From: Streptomyces sp. S.PNR 29 | Lineage (GTDB): Bacteria > Actinomycetota > Actinomycetes > Streptomycetales > Streptomycetaceae | Direction of reading: 5' to 3' | DNA length: 64,000 nucleotides | Assembly: GCF_030386795.1 (NCBI RefSeq) | Contig: NZ_JANUQM010000011.1 | Span: forward strand, 248,001 to 312,000 | In this document: positions 8,798 to 17,354 of the stretch, in pieces | Layout of the letters: each line of letters begins with the position of its first letter | How positions within the stretch are numbered: the stretch's first letter is position 1 | Translations under genes and position numbers: made by a program | The notes under the pieces: model-generated | The model's database searches: none | What the model was told of the DNA's origin: nothing | The model's input: the letters and a program-made list of their open reading frames with translations, nothing else

Positions 8798-9847
8798 TCA
8801 GGACGGGTTGATCGTTGTCGGGGCAGTGACGGAGGGGGTGCCGCCGGCGGGGCCGGTGCTGGCCCGCAGGGAGATCGGCGGGGCGAGGAGATGGTGGCGG
8901 GGCGGCGCGTCGGGATGGTCGAGCCGTTCGACGAGCAGGTCGACGGCACGTCGGCCCATCTCCTCCGCGGGGACGTCCGCCGCGGTGAGCTGCGGGGTCA
9001 CCGTCTGAGCCCACCGGGACGCCACGACTCCGGTGACGGAGAAGTCGCGCGGCACATGACGGCCCGCGTGGGCGAGCCCTCGGTACAGGCCGCCCAGGGC
9101 GGCCTCGTTGAGCGTGACGAGGGCCGTGGTGGCCGGGTCGTCGTGCAGGATCCGCTCCACGCAGGCCTGGCCCGACGCGGCATCGTCCCCGCAGCAGTAC
9201 GTCCGCACCGTCAGCCCGCGCTCGGCGGCCGCCTTGGTGAAACCGTCCAGCCCCCGGTGCGCGGACTCGTACCCAGCCCGCAGCAACTGCTCGGGCCGGT
9301 TGACGAAGGCGATCCGGCGGTGGCCGAGGTCCGCGAGGTGGTGGACGCAGGCCGCGGCCAGCGCGGTGTGGTCCAGGCCCACCCACCAGCCGCCTTCCGG
9401 ATGTGCCGTGCGGCCGATGGCGATGGAGGGGAAGTCCAGGGCGGCCAGGTGATCGACCCGGTCGTCCTCCAGCCTGATCTCCATCAGGATCGCCCCGTCC
9501 ACCCGCCGCTCCCCCAGCAGCCGCTGGAAGGAGCGGTCGCTGTCCACACCGCTCGGCGACAGCAGCACGTCGTAGTCATGAGCCGCCGCGGCCTCCACGA
9601 CACTGCCGATGAAGTCGAGCTGCATCCCGGTGTAGTGGTTTCCGGCCGGCGGGAAGACCAGACCGATGGTGCTGGTCCGGCCGTTGGCGAGAGCGCGGGC
9701 GCTCGCGTTGGGCCGGTATCCGAGGTCGTCGATGACCCGCTGGATCTTTTCGCGGGTCTCGTCCGACACCGGACGCTTGCCGCTCAACGCGTACGACACG
9801 GTGCTCCGCGAGACACCGGCCCGCTTGGCGATCTCGCCGATGTTCAT
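8798..9847 (-). CDS. LacI-family transcriptional regulator
   Basis: 349 residues. The N-terminal helix-turn-helix reads IGEIAKRAGVSRSTVSYALSGKR, followed by the hinge helix NASARALANGRT and a periplasmic-binding-protein-like sensor domain (about 60-335). ATG is preceded by AAGGAG. It lies just upstream, in the same direction, of the binding-protein operon, and GAACCGGTTC-type palindromes flank its own promoter. Together these argue for autoregulation and control of the importer and hydrolases, relieved by an oligosaccharide. Confidence 0.93.
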   Translation of the reverse strand: MNIGEIAKRAGVSRSTVSYALSGKRPVSDETREKIQRVIDDLGYRPNASARALANGRTSTIGLVFPPAGNHYTGMQLDFIGSVVEAAAAHDYDVLLSPSGVDSDRSFQRLLGERRVDGAILMEIRLEDDRVDHLAALDFPSIAIGRTAHPEGGWWVGLDHTALAAACVHHLADLGHRRIAFVNRPEQLLRAGYESAHRGLDGFTKAAAERGLTVRTYCCGDDAASGQACVERILHDDPATTALVTLNEAALGGLYRGLAHAGRHVPRDFSVTGVVASRWAQTVTPQLTAADVPAEEMGRRAVDLLVERLDHPDAPPRHHLLAPPISLRASTGPAGGTPSVTAPTTINPS

Positions 9848-9862
9848 GGCGACTCCTTACTC

Positions 9863-9872
9863 GAACCGCTTC
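9863..9872. promoter_or_regulatory. LacI-type operator candidate, start-proximal
   Basis: GAACCGCTTC follows the GAANCGNTTC pattern common to LacI-family operators and lies 16 bp upstream of the LacI start codon, overlapping the leader. Confidence 0.45.
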
Positions 9873-9921
9873 CCTCCGTCACCGGAGCGGTGCTGCGGTC
9901 TGACCGGCATTCACCGGTCAT

Positions 9922-9933
9922 CGAACCGGTTCG
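9922..9933. promoter_or_regulatory. LacI operator, perfect palindrome
   Basis: CGAACCGGTTCG is a perfect 12-bp palindrome about 75 bp upstream of the LacI gene at 9847. The same 12 bases recur at 10076-10087 followed by nearly the same flank (G/ATGAAGCGA), so this is a repeated regulatory element rather than chance. Confidence 0.65.
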
Positions 9934-10075
9934 GTGAAGCGAAGATAGGAACGCCACAAGGCACTGTCAACGCCTGCGGCGAAGCTTTTCGAAACGTGTC
10001 GTAACCCCAGATGATCAGCAGACTCCGCTCGCGCCCGAGATGTTGCCGTGAGCTCATCCCGCTGCTACGTTCCTG

Positions 10076-10087
10076 CGAACCGGTTCG
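10076..10087. promoter_or_regulatory. Second copy of the LacI operator
   Basis: CGAACCGGTTCG again, with right flank ATGAAGCGA. No intact gene now begins next to it; the following 140 bp lead into a transposase scar. It may be the surviving control site of a deleted rightward member of the regulon. Confidence 0.55.
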
Positions 10088-10212
10088 ATGAAGCGATTCT
10101 TCCGGTGACAACAACCGTCCACCGGGGCCTTTTCGCCGCGGCGGGTAAGGATGCAACCAGATCGAGGGGGACCGACGAGGTCCTCGACGATGTGCGCCGG
10201 TACGTGCCGGCC

Positions 10213-10376
10213 ATCCCGGCATCCGCAAGGTGTGGGTCGACGGCGGCTACCGCCGGCACCTCGTCGAGCATGCCGCCACGTTGGGTGTCGACATGGAAAT
10301 CGTCGCCCGCGCCCGCGAGGACCAGGGGGTTCACCCGATACCGAATGCCGGGGGAGCGGGCGCGAGTGCTGAGCAA
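10213..10376 (+). pseudogene. IS5-type transposase fragment
   Basis: One frame reads HPGIRKVWVDGGYRRHLVEH and continues AATLGVDMEIVARA. This is the second Asp-containing block of the DDE domain of IS5-family transposases from Streptomyces (usual form VWADGGYRGHLVEHAATLGIDMEIV). There is no start, no first Asp block and the C-terminal part is lost, so it is a dead remnant. The stretch 9934-10582 otherwise holds no convincing gene. Confidence 0.65.
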
Positions 10377-10582
10377 GCACGTGGACGGCCTCGGTCGGCC
10401 GCGTGATGTTGCGCTGCCGGTTTCACGATGTCCGACGTTGAGCCCGGCCTCGTCGCCACCTCATAGCAGCCGGCGACCGCGGTGATGACCGTGACCATGT
10501 CGAGGCGGCCACCCGCCTCGACACGCATTCATGTGCACCCGCCGTGACACTTCACGCGGCCCAGCGACCCCGCCGAAGCGGA

Positions 10583-11233
10583 TCAACCGCTCGACATGAC
10601 TCCTTCGATGAGGTCACGAGGTACGGCGACCATCTCCACGCGACCGCTGGCGAGAGCCAGCGTGGAGGAGATCAAGGCCTGGAGACAGGACAGTTCCGCC
10701 TCGTCGTCGGGTTGCGTCAGGTGCTGCAGCACGAGTCCGTCGAATCCGGCGAGGAAAAACCGCGCGACCGTGCTCGCCGGCTGTGCGAGCTGCCGGCCGG
10801 CGCGCTCGGCGGCGTCTGTCACAAGCTCCGATGTCACGCTGAGGACACCGAGGTTGTGCGTTTCGAGAGCCTCTCGGAGGTGGGGCGACCGGAGCGCGAA
10901 CATGGTCAGTTCGGTGAGCAGTTGATAGCTCTTCGACTGGTCACGCACCGTGCGCCACAAGGCGGAGGCAAGCACTACGACGGTTTCCTCGAAGCCGGCG
11001 TCGACCGGTGCGGCTTGCCGCACCTGGCTCTCCATCTCCTGGGTCAGGTGCTGGAGGACGGCACGGTACAGATCCTCCTTCGTGCCGAACGTGTAGTGCA
11101 CCGTGGCCTGCGCGACGCCGAGCTCGGCGGCGATCGCACGGGTACTTCCGGCAGCGACTCCCTCTCGCGCCATGAGTTCGATGGCTGCTTTGATCAACTG
11201 AGGGCGGCGCTCGGCCGCTGAGACATGAGCCAT
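10583..11233 (-). CDS. TetR-family transcriptional regulator
   Basis: 216 residues. The N-terminal HTH spans about 6-53: AAERRPQLIKAAIELMAREG, then RAIAAELGVAQATVHYTFGTKEDLYRAV with the TetR recognition-helix pattern. The C-terminal helical part (about 85-195) is a ligand/dimer domain. ATG at 11233 is the only good start before a stretch that is not protein-like. An imperfect inverted repeat 22 bp upstream is a candidate autoregulatory operator. The neighbours are sugar genes, but nothing shows what it controls. Confidence 0.88.
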   Translation of the reverse strand: MAHVSAAERRPQLIKAAIELMAREGVAAGSTRAIAAELGVAQATVHYTFGTKEDLYRAVLQHLTQEMESQVRQAAPVDAGFEETVVVLASALWRTVRDQSKSYQLLTELTMFALRSPHLREALETHNLGVLSVTSELVTDAAERAGRQLAQPASTVARFFLAGFDGLVLQHLTQPDDEAELSCLQALISSTLALASGRVEMVAVPRDLIEGVMSSG

Positions 11234-11254
11234 ACACCTACCATACCGACTTGA

Positions 11255-11279
11255 TTGCTCGAAGGAGTCACTCGAACAA
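11255..11279. promoter_or_regulatory. Candidate operator upstream of the TetR gene
   Basis: Arms TTGCTCGA (11255-11262) and TCGAACAA (11272-11279) form an inverted repeat with seven of eight positions matching. Location 22 bp before the TetR start fits autorepression. Confidence 0.4.
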
Positions 11280-11372
11280 CTCGGATTTCCGCAGGTCGCG
11301 GCGTGGCGATCGGCTTCGCCCGGTGAATGCAGCCAGGGCAGCCTCGGCCGGGTGGGCGACGTGCACGAGGAA

Positions 11373-11407
11373 CCGGTGCGGAGCCCGGGAGAGCGGCTCC
11401 GCACCGG
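11373..11407 (-). terminator. Terminator of the GH43-GH5-GH5 operon
   Basis: A perfect 13-bp stem, CCGGTGCGGAGCC (11373-11385) with GGCTCCGCACCGG (11395-11407) and a 9-base loop, lies 17 bp beyond the stop of the leftward GH5 gene ending at 11424. Confidence 0.7.
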
Positions 11408-11423
11408 GGGCGCGGTGGGTGGA

Positions 11424-13184
11424 TCAGGATGCGGCCCCGGTGACCTCGGAGCCGTTACGGGTGACGTGGTAGGTGACCTTCGTGCCGCTCCAGAAGTGGA
11501 AGGTGAGGGTCGCCGTCTCGCCGTCCTTGAGCGCGGACAGGTAGTCGGAGGTGAGCGTGAGGGTGCCGGCCGTGTAGTCGGGCTCGAACTGCGGTCCGAA
11601 CATCTGGAAGGCGCTCCAGCTGATGGGGCCGGCCGGGGTGCCGTCGGCGTACCGCGATTCCATCGTGGCGAGTTGGTCGCCCCGGAACCGGGTGGGGACG
11701 GTGAGCGGACCGGTGGTGGTTCCGGTCGCGGAGGAGAGCACCGGGACCTCGCTGGAGATGATGTCGATCTTCCAGGGGCGGCCCTTGGAGAACCTGGCCT
11801 CCACTGTGGCCCGGACACCGTGGGACCGGTCCCCGGCGAGGCGCGTGAGCGCCCGTGCGGTCAGCGTGAGCCGGTCGCCGGACAGGGTGTAGTCGCGGCC
11901 CGGGAGGAGCGGGCGGCCGCCCTGCCACAGACCCCGGAAGGTGGTGCCGTTGGGGTCGAGGGTGAGCGTCCGGGCGGGGATGGTGCCGGAGGTGGGCACG
12001 TACACCTGGTCGGAGGAGGCGGTTGCGGAACGGGTGGTGTAGCTGGACATGATCCAGTCGATCAGCTCGGGATCGCGCCACCGCAGAGTCTCACGGTTGA
12101 GGTACTGGTACGGGTCCCACAGCGCGGTCGTGACGCCGTTGAGGCGGGCGGTGTGGCCGAGGCGTTCGAAGTACTTGAGCGCCTCGCCCCGCTCGACCAC
12201 ATAGGGGTCGGAGTCGACGGGCGGAAAGCCGAACAGACCATATTCCCCGAGGTAGACGGGGATGCCCTTGGCGACGAAGGTGTCGTGCATCAGGCCGAAG
12301 GCGGTGTCCATGTCCTTCTTCGAGGTGTCCTCGAAGGTGGTGTAGCCGGCGACGTTCACACTGAACGGCCAGAAGCCGTAGTAGTGGACGGTGGCCACCA
12401 GGTTGTCATCGTTGAGTGAGGCCATCGTCGCGGCCAGGTCGTCCATCAGCGGCTTGCTCGGAGTGGTGCCGAGCGTGGGCAGCACCAGCAGACGATCCGT
12501 GTTGCCGCCGCCGCTGGAGCGCACGATCCGGTGGAAAGAGGCGTTCAGCTCGTGGAGCAGCCTGGTCTTCTCAGCGTCGGTGATGTTCTCGAAGAACGGC
12601 TCGTTGACGCTTTCGAAGAGCAGTTGGCGAGGCTCGTCCCGGAACGTGGAGGTGATCTGCCGCCAGGTGGCGTCGAACCGGTCCCTGACCGTGTCGTGGT
12701 CGGTGGGCAGGTCGTCGATCCACTGCCAGGAGTCGTGGTGGACGTTGAGGACGACGTACAGACCGTCGGCGATGGCCCAGTCCACGATCTGCTTGACCCG
12801 CTGCATGAAGGCCGGGTCGATGGTGTAGGGGGCGGTGGCGGACTGGTGACCGTTCCAGGTGACCGGGATGCGGACACTGCGGAAGCCCTTCGCCTTGACG
12901 GCGTCGAACAGGGCTTTCGTGACGGGTGGGTTGCCCCAGGAGGTCTCGTCGGGGATGGCGTCCAGGGTGTTGCCCAGGTTCCAGCTGGGCTGCATGTCGG
13001 CGACCACCGCCATACGGTCGGACGGGGACGTGTCCCGCTCGGGCGCGGCGGCCGCCGTCCCGCCCCAGGCGAGCGGGAGTACCGCGGCCAGGCCGAGGAA
13101 CAGCCCCACGATCCGCCGCAGTCGGCGATCCCTTGGGGAACGGTCGTGATGCCGGCGTCGGGCGGCGCCTTGTCTCTCGTGCAA
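11424..13184 (-). CDS. Secreted GH5 endoglucanase with CBM_X2-type modules (paralogue 1)
   Basis: 586 residues from a TTG start. A Sec signal with a long basic n-region spans about 1-48. The GH5 domain (about 58-385) shows WNLGNTLDA, IPVTWNGH, NVHHDSW, the acid/base in ESVNEP (E195) and the nucleophile in YLGEYG (E314). Two C-terminal beta-sandwiches follow (about 395-490 and 490-586) of CBM_X2 type, with LTLDPNGTTFRGLWQGG and a repeated YTLSGDRLTLT / YTAGTLTLTSDYL pattern. Such enzymes cleave beta-1,4-glucans or xyloglucan outside the cell. TTG is supported by GAAGGGAGAG upstream and by the same start in the paralogue 61 bp upstream; no ATG precedes the signal peptide. Last gene of the operon. 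Confidence 0.9.
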   Translation of the reverse strand: MHERQGAARRRHHDRSPRDRRLRRIVGLFLGLAAVLPLAWGGTAAAAPERDTSPSDRMAVVADMQPSWNLGNTLDAIPDETSWGNPPVTKALFDAVKAKGFRSVRIPVTWNGHQSATAPYTIDPAFMQRVKQIVDWAIADGLYVVLNVHHDSWQWIDDLPTDHDTVRDRFDATWRQITSTFRDEPRQLLFESVNEPFFENITDAEKTRLLHELNASFHRIVRSSGGGNTDRLLVLPTLGTTPSKPLMDDLAATMASLNDDNLVATVHYYGFWPFSVNVAGYTTFEDTSKKDMDTAFGLMHDTFVAKGIPVYLGEYGLFGFPPVDSDPYVVERGEALKYFERLGHTARLNGVTTALWDPYQYLNRETLRWRDPELIDWIMSSYTTRSATASSDQVYVPTSGTIPARTLTLDPNGTTFRGLWQGGRPLLPGRDYTLSGDRLTLTARALTRLAGDRSHGVRATVEARFSKGRPWKIDIISSEVPVLSSATGTTTGPLTVPTRFRGDQLATMESRYADGTPAGPISWSAFQMFGPQFEPDYTAGTLTLTSDYLSALKDGETATLTFHFWSGTKVTYHVTRNGSEVTGAAS

Positions 13185-13245
13185 CGTGCTCTCCCTTCAC
13201 ACGGGGACCCGCCGCGGCCTTCGCTTCAGGCCGCGGCGGGCCGTC

Positions 13246-15003
13246 TCAGGACGCGGAGCCGATGACAGCGGTGCCGTTACGGGTGACGTGGTAGGTGACC
13301 TTCGCGCCGCTCCAGAAGTGGAAGGTGAGGGTCGCCTGCCGGCCGTCCTTGAGCGCGGACAGGAAGTCGGACGTCAGCGTGAGGGTGCCCGCCGAGTGGT
13401 CCGGGACGAAGGCCCTGCCGTACTCCTGGTACGGCGTCCAGTCGGCGCCGCCGGCATTACTGCCGTCCGCGTACCTGGCCTCCATCGTGGCGAGCACGTC
13501 TCCGCGGTACCGGGTGGGGATGGTGACGGAGCCGGTGGTGGTGCCGTTGGCGCTCGACAACACGGGGACGTCACTGGAGATGATGTCGATCTGCCAGGGG
13601 ACACCCGCCGAGAACCTGGCCTCCAGCGTCGCCTTGACGCCGTAGGCCCGGTCACCGGCCAGGCGGGTGAGCGCGCTCGCGGTCAGTGTGAGCCGGTCGC
13701 CGGACACGGTGTAGTCGCGGCCCGCGACGAGTCGTGAACCGCCCTGCCACAGCCCGCGGAAGGAGGTGCCGTTGAGGTCGAGGGTGAGCGTCCGGTCGGT
13801 GATGGTGCCGGACGCAGGGACGAAGACCTGGTTGGAGGAGGCGGTTCCGGACCGGGTGGTCCAGCTGGAGGTGATCTGGTTCATCAGGGTGGGGTACCGC
13901 CACTGGAGGGTGTTGCGGTTGATGAAGGACCCCGCGTCCCACAGGGCGGTGGTGACGCCGTTGACGCGCGCGTCGTAGCCCAGGCGCTCGAAGTACTTCA
14001 GCGCCTCACCCGGCTGGACGTTGGTGTAGGGCTTGGTGTAGTCGGGGTAGCTCAGCAGGCCGTACTCGCCGAGGTACACGGGGATGCCCTTGGCGACGAA
14101 GACGTCACGCATCAGGCCGAAGGCGGTGTCCATGTCCTTCTTCGAGGTGTCCTCGAAGGTGGTGTAGCCGGCGATGTTCGCGCTGAACGGCCAGAAGCCG
14201 TAGTAGTGGACGGTGGCCACCAGGTTGTCATCGTTCAGCGAGGACATGGTCGTGACCAGGTCGTCCATCAGCGGCTTGCTCGGAGTGGTGCCGAGCGTGG
14301 GCAGTACGAGCAGGCGGGTGCCGTTGCCACCGCCGGTGCCGCGTACGAGCTGGTGGAACGAGGTGTTCAACTCGTTGAGCAACTGGGTCTTCTGCGCGTC
14401 GGTGGCGTTGTTGAACGCCGGCTCGTTGACGCTCTCGAAGAGCAGCAGGCGCGGTTCGTCCTTGAACGTGGTGGCTATCTGGGTCCAAGTGGCCTTCCAC
14501 CGGGCCAGGACCGTGTCGTGCTGGGCGGGCATGTCCGCGATCCACTGCCAGGAGTCGTGGTGGACGTTGAGGACCACGTACAGACCGTCGGCGATGGCCC
14601 AGTCCACGATCTGCCTGACCCGCTGCATGAAGGCCGGGTCGATGGTGTACGGCGCGTCGGCGGACTGGTGGCTGCTCCAGCTGACCGGGATGCGCACACT
14701 GCGGAAGCCCTTCGCCTTGACGGCGTCGAACAGGGCTTTCGTGACGGGTGGGTTGCCCCAGGAGGTCTCGTCGGGGATGGCGTCCAGGGTGTTGCCCAGG
14801 TTCCAGCTGGGCTGCATGTCGGCGACGACGGCCATGCGGTTGTTCTTCACCGGAGGTTTGGGCGCGGCGAACGCGCCCGTGCTCCAGGCGAGTTGGAGGA
14901 CGGCGGCCAGCCCGAGCAGCAGCCCGAGGGTGCGGCGGAGTCGGCGGCCTCGTGGGGGACGCTTCTGGGCTCCTTGCGGGATGGTGCGTTGTCTGGTGTG
15001 CAA
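13246..15003 (-). CDS. Secreted GH5 endoglucanase with CBM_X2-type modules (paralogue 2)
   Basis: 585 residues from TTG at 15003, collinear with the next gene: signal peptide about 1-47, GH5 domain with ESVNEP (E194) and YLGEYG (E313), two CBM_X2-like modules. An in-frame upstream extension has no signal-peptide logic, so I rejected it; GAAGGGAAGCCACG-TTG matches the paralogue's start region. Protein sequences are very similar and the DNA contains a 131-bp stretch identical to the paralogue (14696-14826 versus 12874-13004). The second enzyme has a different loop after the nucleophile (LLSYPDYTKPYTNVQ versus LFGFPPVDSDPYVVE), so substrates may differ slightly. Confidence 0.9.
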   Translation of the reverse strand: MHTRQRTIPQGAQKRPPRGRRLRRTLGLLLGLAAVLQLAWSTGAFAAPKPPVKNNRMAVVADMQPSWNLGNTLDAIPDETSWGNPPVTKALFDAVKAKGFRSVRIPVSWSSHQSADAPYTIDPAFMQRVRQIVDWAIADGLYVVLNVHHDSWQWIADMPAQHDTVLARWKATWTQIATTFKDEPRLLLFESVNEPAFNNATDAQKTQLLNELNTSFHQLVRGTGGGNGTRLLVLPTLGTTPSKPLMDDLVTTMSSLNDDNLVATVHYYGFWPFSANIAGYTTFEDTSKKDMDTAFGLMRDVFVAKGIPVYLGEYGLLSYPDYTKPYTNVQPGEALKYFERLGYDARVNGVTTALWDAGSFINRNTLQWRYPTLMNQITSSWTTRSGTASSNQVFVPASGTITDRTLTLDLNGTSFRGLWQGGSRLVAGRDYTVSGDRLTLTASALTRLAGDRAYGVKATLEARFSAGVPWQIDIISSDVPVLSSANGTTTGSVTIPTRYRGDVLATMEARYADGSNAGGADWTPYQEYGRAFVPDHSAGTLTLTSDFLSALKDGRQATLTFHFWSGAKVTYHVTRNGTAVIGSAS

Positions 15004-15176
15004 CGTGGCTTCCCTTCGGACGTGCGGGTGTGGGGGACCCGCCGCGGCCGGCCGGTGGCGTGCCACGGCGGGGGACTGTGTGGGGGCAAAGTGCAGGCCT
15101 GGGACCACGGGGAGCGGATTCTTCGCGGCGGGGCGCCGCAGTGCGGTACGGCGGCAGCACCGTGACGCCACTGGCC

Positions 15177-16688
15177 TCAGCCGGAGATCGGCAGGTACTC
15201 GAACCAGTCGGCGTGGACAGTACCGGCGGCGGCGTACAGACCGACCACGCGGCCGGTGAAGCCGCCCGCCACTTCGGTGGAGAGATAGCGGCCGTCCAGC
15301 GAGGCCAGCTCGTTGACGGTGCCGTCGGCGGTCTCGATGCCGAAGACCAGGGAGTCGGGTCCGGTGCGCGAGTCGTGCGGCTCGGGAGCCGGGCCGGTGC
15401 GCACCGTCAGCACCAACAGCTGCGTGGGAAGGGTGAGTTCGGCGGCGACGCTGCGCAGCGAACCGATCCGGGCGATCACCGTGATCCGACCGTCGGGACC
15501 GGCCTCGACGCTGTAGTGGTGCCGTTCGTCGAGGCGGACGGCGAGGCCACCGCGGCCTTCGGACGGGTCGACCAGGGACCGGGCCTGGAAGGCGAGATGC
15601 TGCTGGCGGCGGCCGACGAAGATCACGTCGGGCTCGTCCAGGGAGCCTCCCCGGGCGCGCAGGGTCAGCCAGCTGTCACGTTCCTTCGTGGTGACACACT
15701 CGGCCGGGCGGTCGCGCAACGAGATCCAGTACGGCGCGAGCCCGCCCGGCTCGAAGTCGTCACGCCCGCCGGCAGCGGGTGCCGGTACCTCCAGCCCGGG
15801 CGACCGGGGGAGTTCGCCTCCGACCTCACCGACCACGGGCCAGCCGTCCTCCCAGGTCACCGGAGCCAGGAAGGTCTCCCGCCCCAGGATGTGCCAGCCG
15901 GGGGTGCCGCCCTGCGGTCGCACGCCGAGCAGCACCATCCACCAGGACCCGTCGGCCGCCTGCACCAGATCGGCGTGCCCGGTGTTCTGCACCGGCCGGT
16001 CGGTACTGCGATGGGTAAGGATCGGGTTGGCCGGGCAGGGCTCGAAGGGGCCGGCGGGGGAGGGGCCACGGGCGATGGAGACGCCGTGGCCGCGCTCGGT
16101 GCCACCCTCGGAAATCATCAGGTACCAGTAGTCACCGATCCGGTACAGGTGGGGTCCCTCGGGCGCGGCGGTGCCGGGGGTGCCCGACCAGACGGGGTGC
16201 GGCGTGCCGAGGGTCTCGCCGGTGCGCGGGTCGATGCGGACCTGCGCGATCCCGGCGGTGGTGCACCAGCAGGTGCCGTCCTCGTCCCAGACGAGGTCCG
16301 GGTCGATGCCCGTGACGCCGGGCACACGCACCGGGTCGGACCAGGGACCGGCCGGGTCGGTGGTGGTGAACAGCAGAGTGCCGCCGCCCGGGGCGACGTT
16401 GAAGACGGCGAGCCAGAACCGGCCGTCGTGGTGGCGCAGGGTGGGTGCGTAGATGCCGCCCGAGGAAGGCGTGTCGACGGGCAGGTCCAGCTGGCCGGGC
16501 CGGTCGAGGGCGTTGCCGATCTGGGTCCAGTTCACCAGGTCGCGGCTGTGAAAGACCGGGATGCCGGGAAAGTACTCGAAGCTGGAGCACACGAGGTAGT
16601 AGTCCTCGCCCACGCGGCAGACACTCGGATCGGGGTGGAAACCGGGGATCACCGGAGTGGCTGCGGTGGCGGAGGGATGCGTCTCCAT
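15177..16688 (-). CDS. GH43 beta-xylosidase / arabinofuranosidase
   Basis: 503 residues from the ATG at 16688, no signal peptide, so probably cytoplasmic. The five-bladed propeller of GH43 is marked by PGFHPDPS (base, D20), GIDPDLVW (pKa modulator, about D129) and APEGPHLY (acid, E177). The C-terminal 190 residues form the concanavalin-like GH43_C2 domain usual in beta-xylosidases of this type. It would trim xylo- or arabino-oligosaccharides. It precedes the two GH5 genes in the leftward operon (gap 173 bp) and is divergent from an oligosaccharide importer, so uptake and final hydrolysis look coupled. Confidence 0.9.
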   Translation of the reverse strand: METHPSATAATPVIPGFHPDPSVCRVGEDYYLVCSSFEYFPGIPVFHSRDLVNWTQIGNALDRPGQLDLPVDTPSSGGIYAPTLRHHDGRFWLAVFNVAPGGGTLLFTTTDPAGPWSDPVRVPGVTGIDPDLVWDEDGTCWCTTAGIAQVRIDPRTGETLGTPHPVWSGTPGTAAPEGPHLYRIGDYWYLMISEGGTERGHGVSIARGPSPAGPFEPCPANPILTHRSTDRPVQNTGHADLVQAADGSWWMVLLGVRPQGGTPGWHILGRETFLAPVTWEDGWPVVGEVGGELPRSPGLEVPAPAAGGRDDFEPGGLAPYWISLRDRPAECVTTKERDSWLTLRARGGSLDEPDVIFVGRRQQHLAFQARSLVDPSEGRGGLAVRLDERHHYSVEAGPDGRITVIARIGSLRSVAAELTLPTQLLVLTVRTGPAPEPHDSRTGPDSLVFGIETADGTVNELASLDGRYLSTEVAGGFTGRVVGLYAAAGTVHADWFEYLPISG

Positions 16689-16920
16689 GGCGTCAGGCCG
16701 TCCTTGACAGGTCGAGGGGGCGGGCAGTTCGGGGCAGGCATGGGCGCGGCGGTCGTCCACCGCGCCGAGCGAGGTCAGCGACATGGCGCCGTCGGGCTGT
16801 GAGCTCGCCTGGGGCGAGTCTCAGGGTTGGGTTCGGCAGTGCGAGCGGGCAGTGCGACTACGGGCCTTGGTGGACGGCGTGCGCCGCGCCGTCCGTTCGG
16901 AGCGGGGCACGCCGCCGGTC

Positions 16921-17062
16921 TCAGGGGGTGAACGTCAGCGCGGCCGGGCGCCGCTCTCCGGCGAGGACGACGGTCAGCTCGTGCACGCCTTCGAGGGGTT
17001 CCGCCAAGTCGGCCTGGACGGTGGTCCAGGAGTGGCGGTCCCGCGTGAGCCGGGAAGCAGGT
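16921..17062 (-). pseudogene. C-terminal scrap of a CBM6-like module
   Basis: The leftward frame ends SWTTVQADLAEPLEGVHELT followed by VVLAGERRPAALTFTP and a stop. WTTV...GVHELxxVF-like endings are characteristic of CBM6/CBM35 carbohydrate-binding modules and of GH43 or GH2 enzymes carrying them. Upstream the frame becomes low-complexity with no start or catalytic region. It is best read as the tail of a deleted glycosidase upstream of the GH43 gene. The remainder of 16689-17354 holds only regulatory sites. Confidence 0.5.
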
Positions 17063-17074
17063 TGCAACGGTGGT

Positions 17075-17084
17075 GAAGCCCTTC
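17075..17084. promoter_or_regulatory. Weak LacI-type site
   Basis: GAAGCCCTTC resembles the perfect site GAAGCGCTTC 140 bp away and lies on the side of the leftward GH43-GH5-GH5 operon. It could be its operator, but it has two central mismatches. Confidence 0.3.
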
Positions 17085-17172
17085 GACGCTGGCACGGGTT
17101 CACAGGAGCGTCAAGAGAAAGTTTCTTGGAAAATTTGGCCTGTTCGCGCTTTCGCTTTTCGTTGTCAGGGTC

Positions 17173-17202
17173 TTGTGCATCTTTCGCGGCCGCCCTTAAT
17201 CT
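17173..17202 (+). promoter_or_regulatory. Promoter candidate for the second sugar importer
   Basis: TTGTGC (17173-17178) and TAATCT (17197-17202) are spaced by 18 bp. The region is AT-richer than its surroundings and a LacI palindrome begins 11 bp downstream, at the expected transcription start. Confidence 0.45.
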
Positions 17203-17212
17203 CCCGGAAACG

Positions 17213-17226
17213 TTGAAGCGCTTCGA
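17213..17226. promoter_or_regulatory. LacI operator in front of the importer operon
   Basis: TTGAAGCGCTTCGA has a perfect GAAGCGCTTC core (17215-17224) and matches LacI-family operators of Streptomyces sugar operons. Located just downstream of the probable promoter, it would block transcription when bound, most likely by the LacI protein encoded at the end of this operon (21157-22206). Confidence 0.65.
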
Positions 17227-17354
17227 CTGCTTCGAACGGGGACGCGGCCCTCCGGCGTCCCGACAGCGGGCCGAGCAGCTCGCGCTCTCTCCCGTGCACC
17301 GCACGTTCCTGCACGACGCTCGTCACGGATCCCCCAGGCGAAGGGTCGCCCACC

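Noticed and set aside
9911..10228. 105-codon minus-strand frame next to the LacI gene
   Set aside because: It spans both palindromic operators and the promoter region and has no protein-like features.
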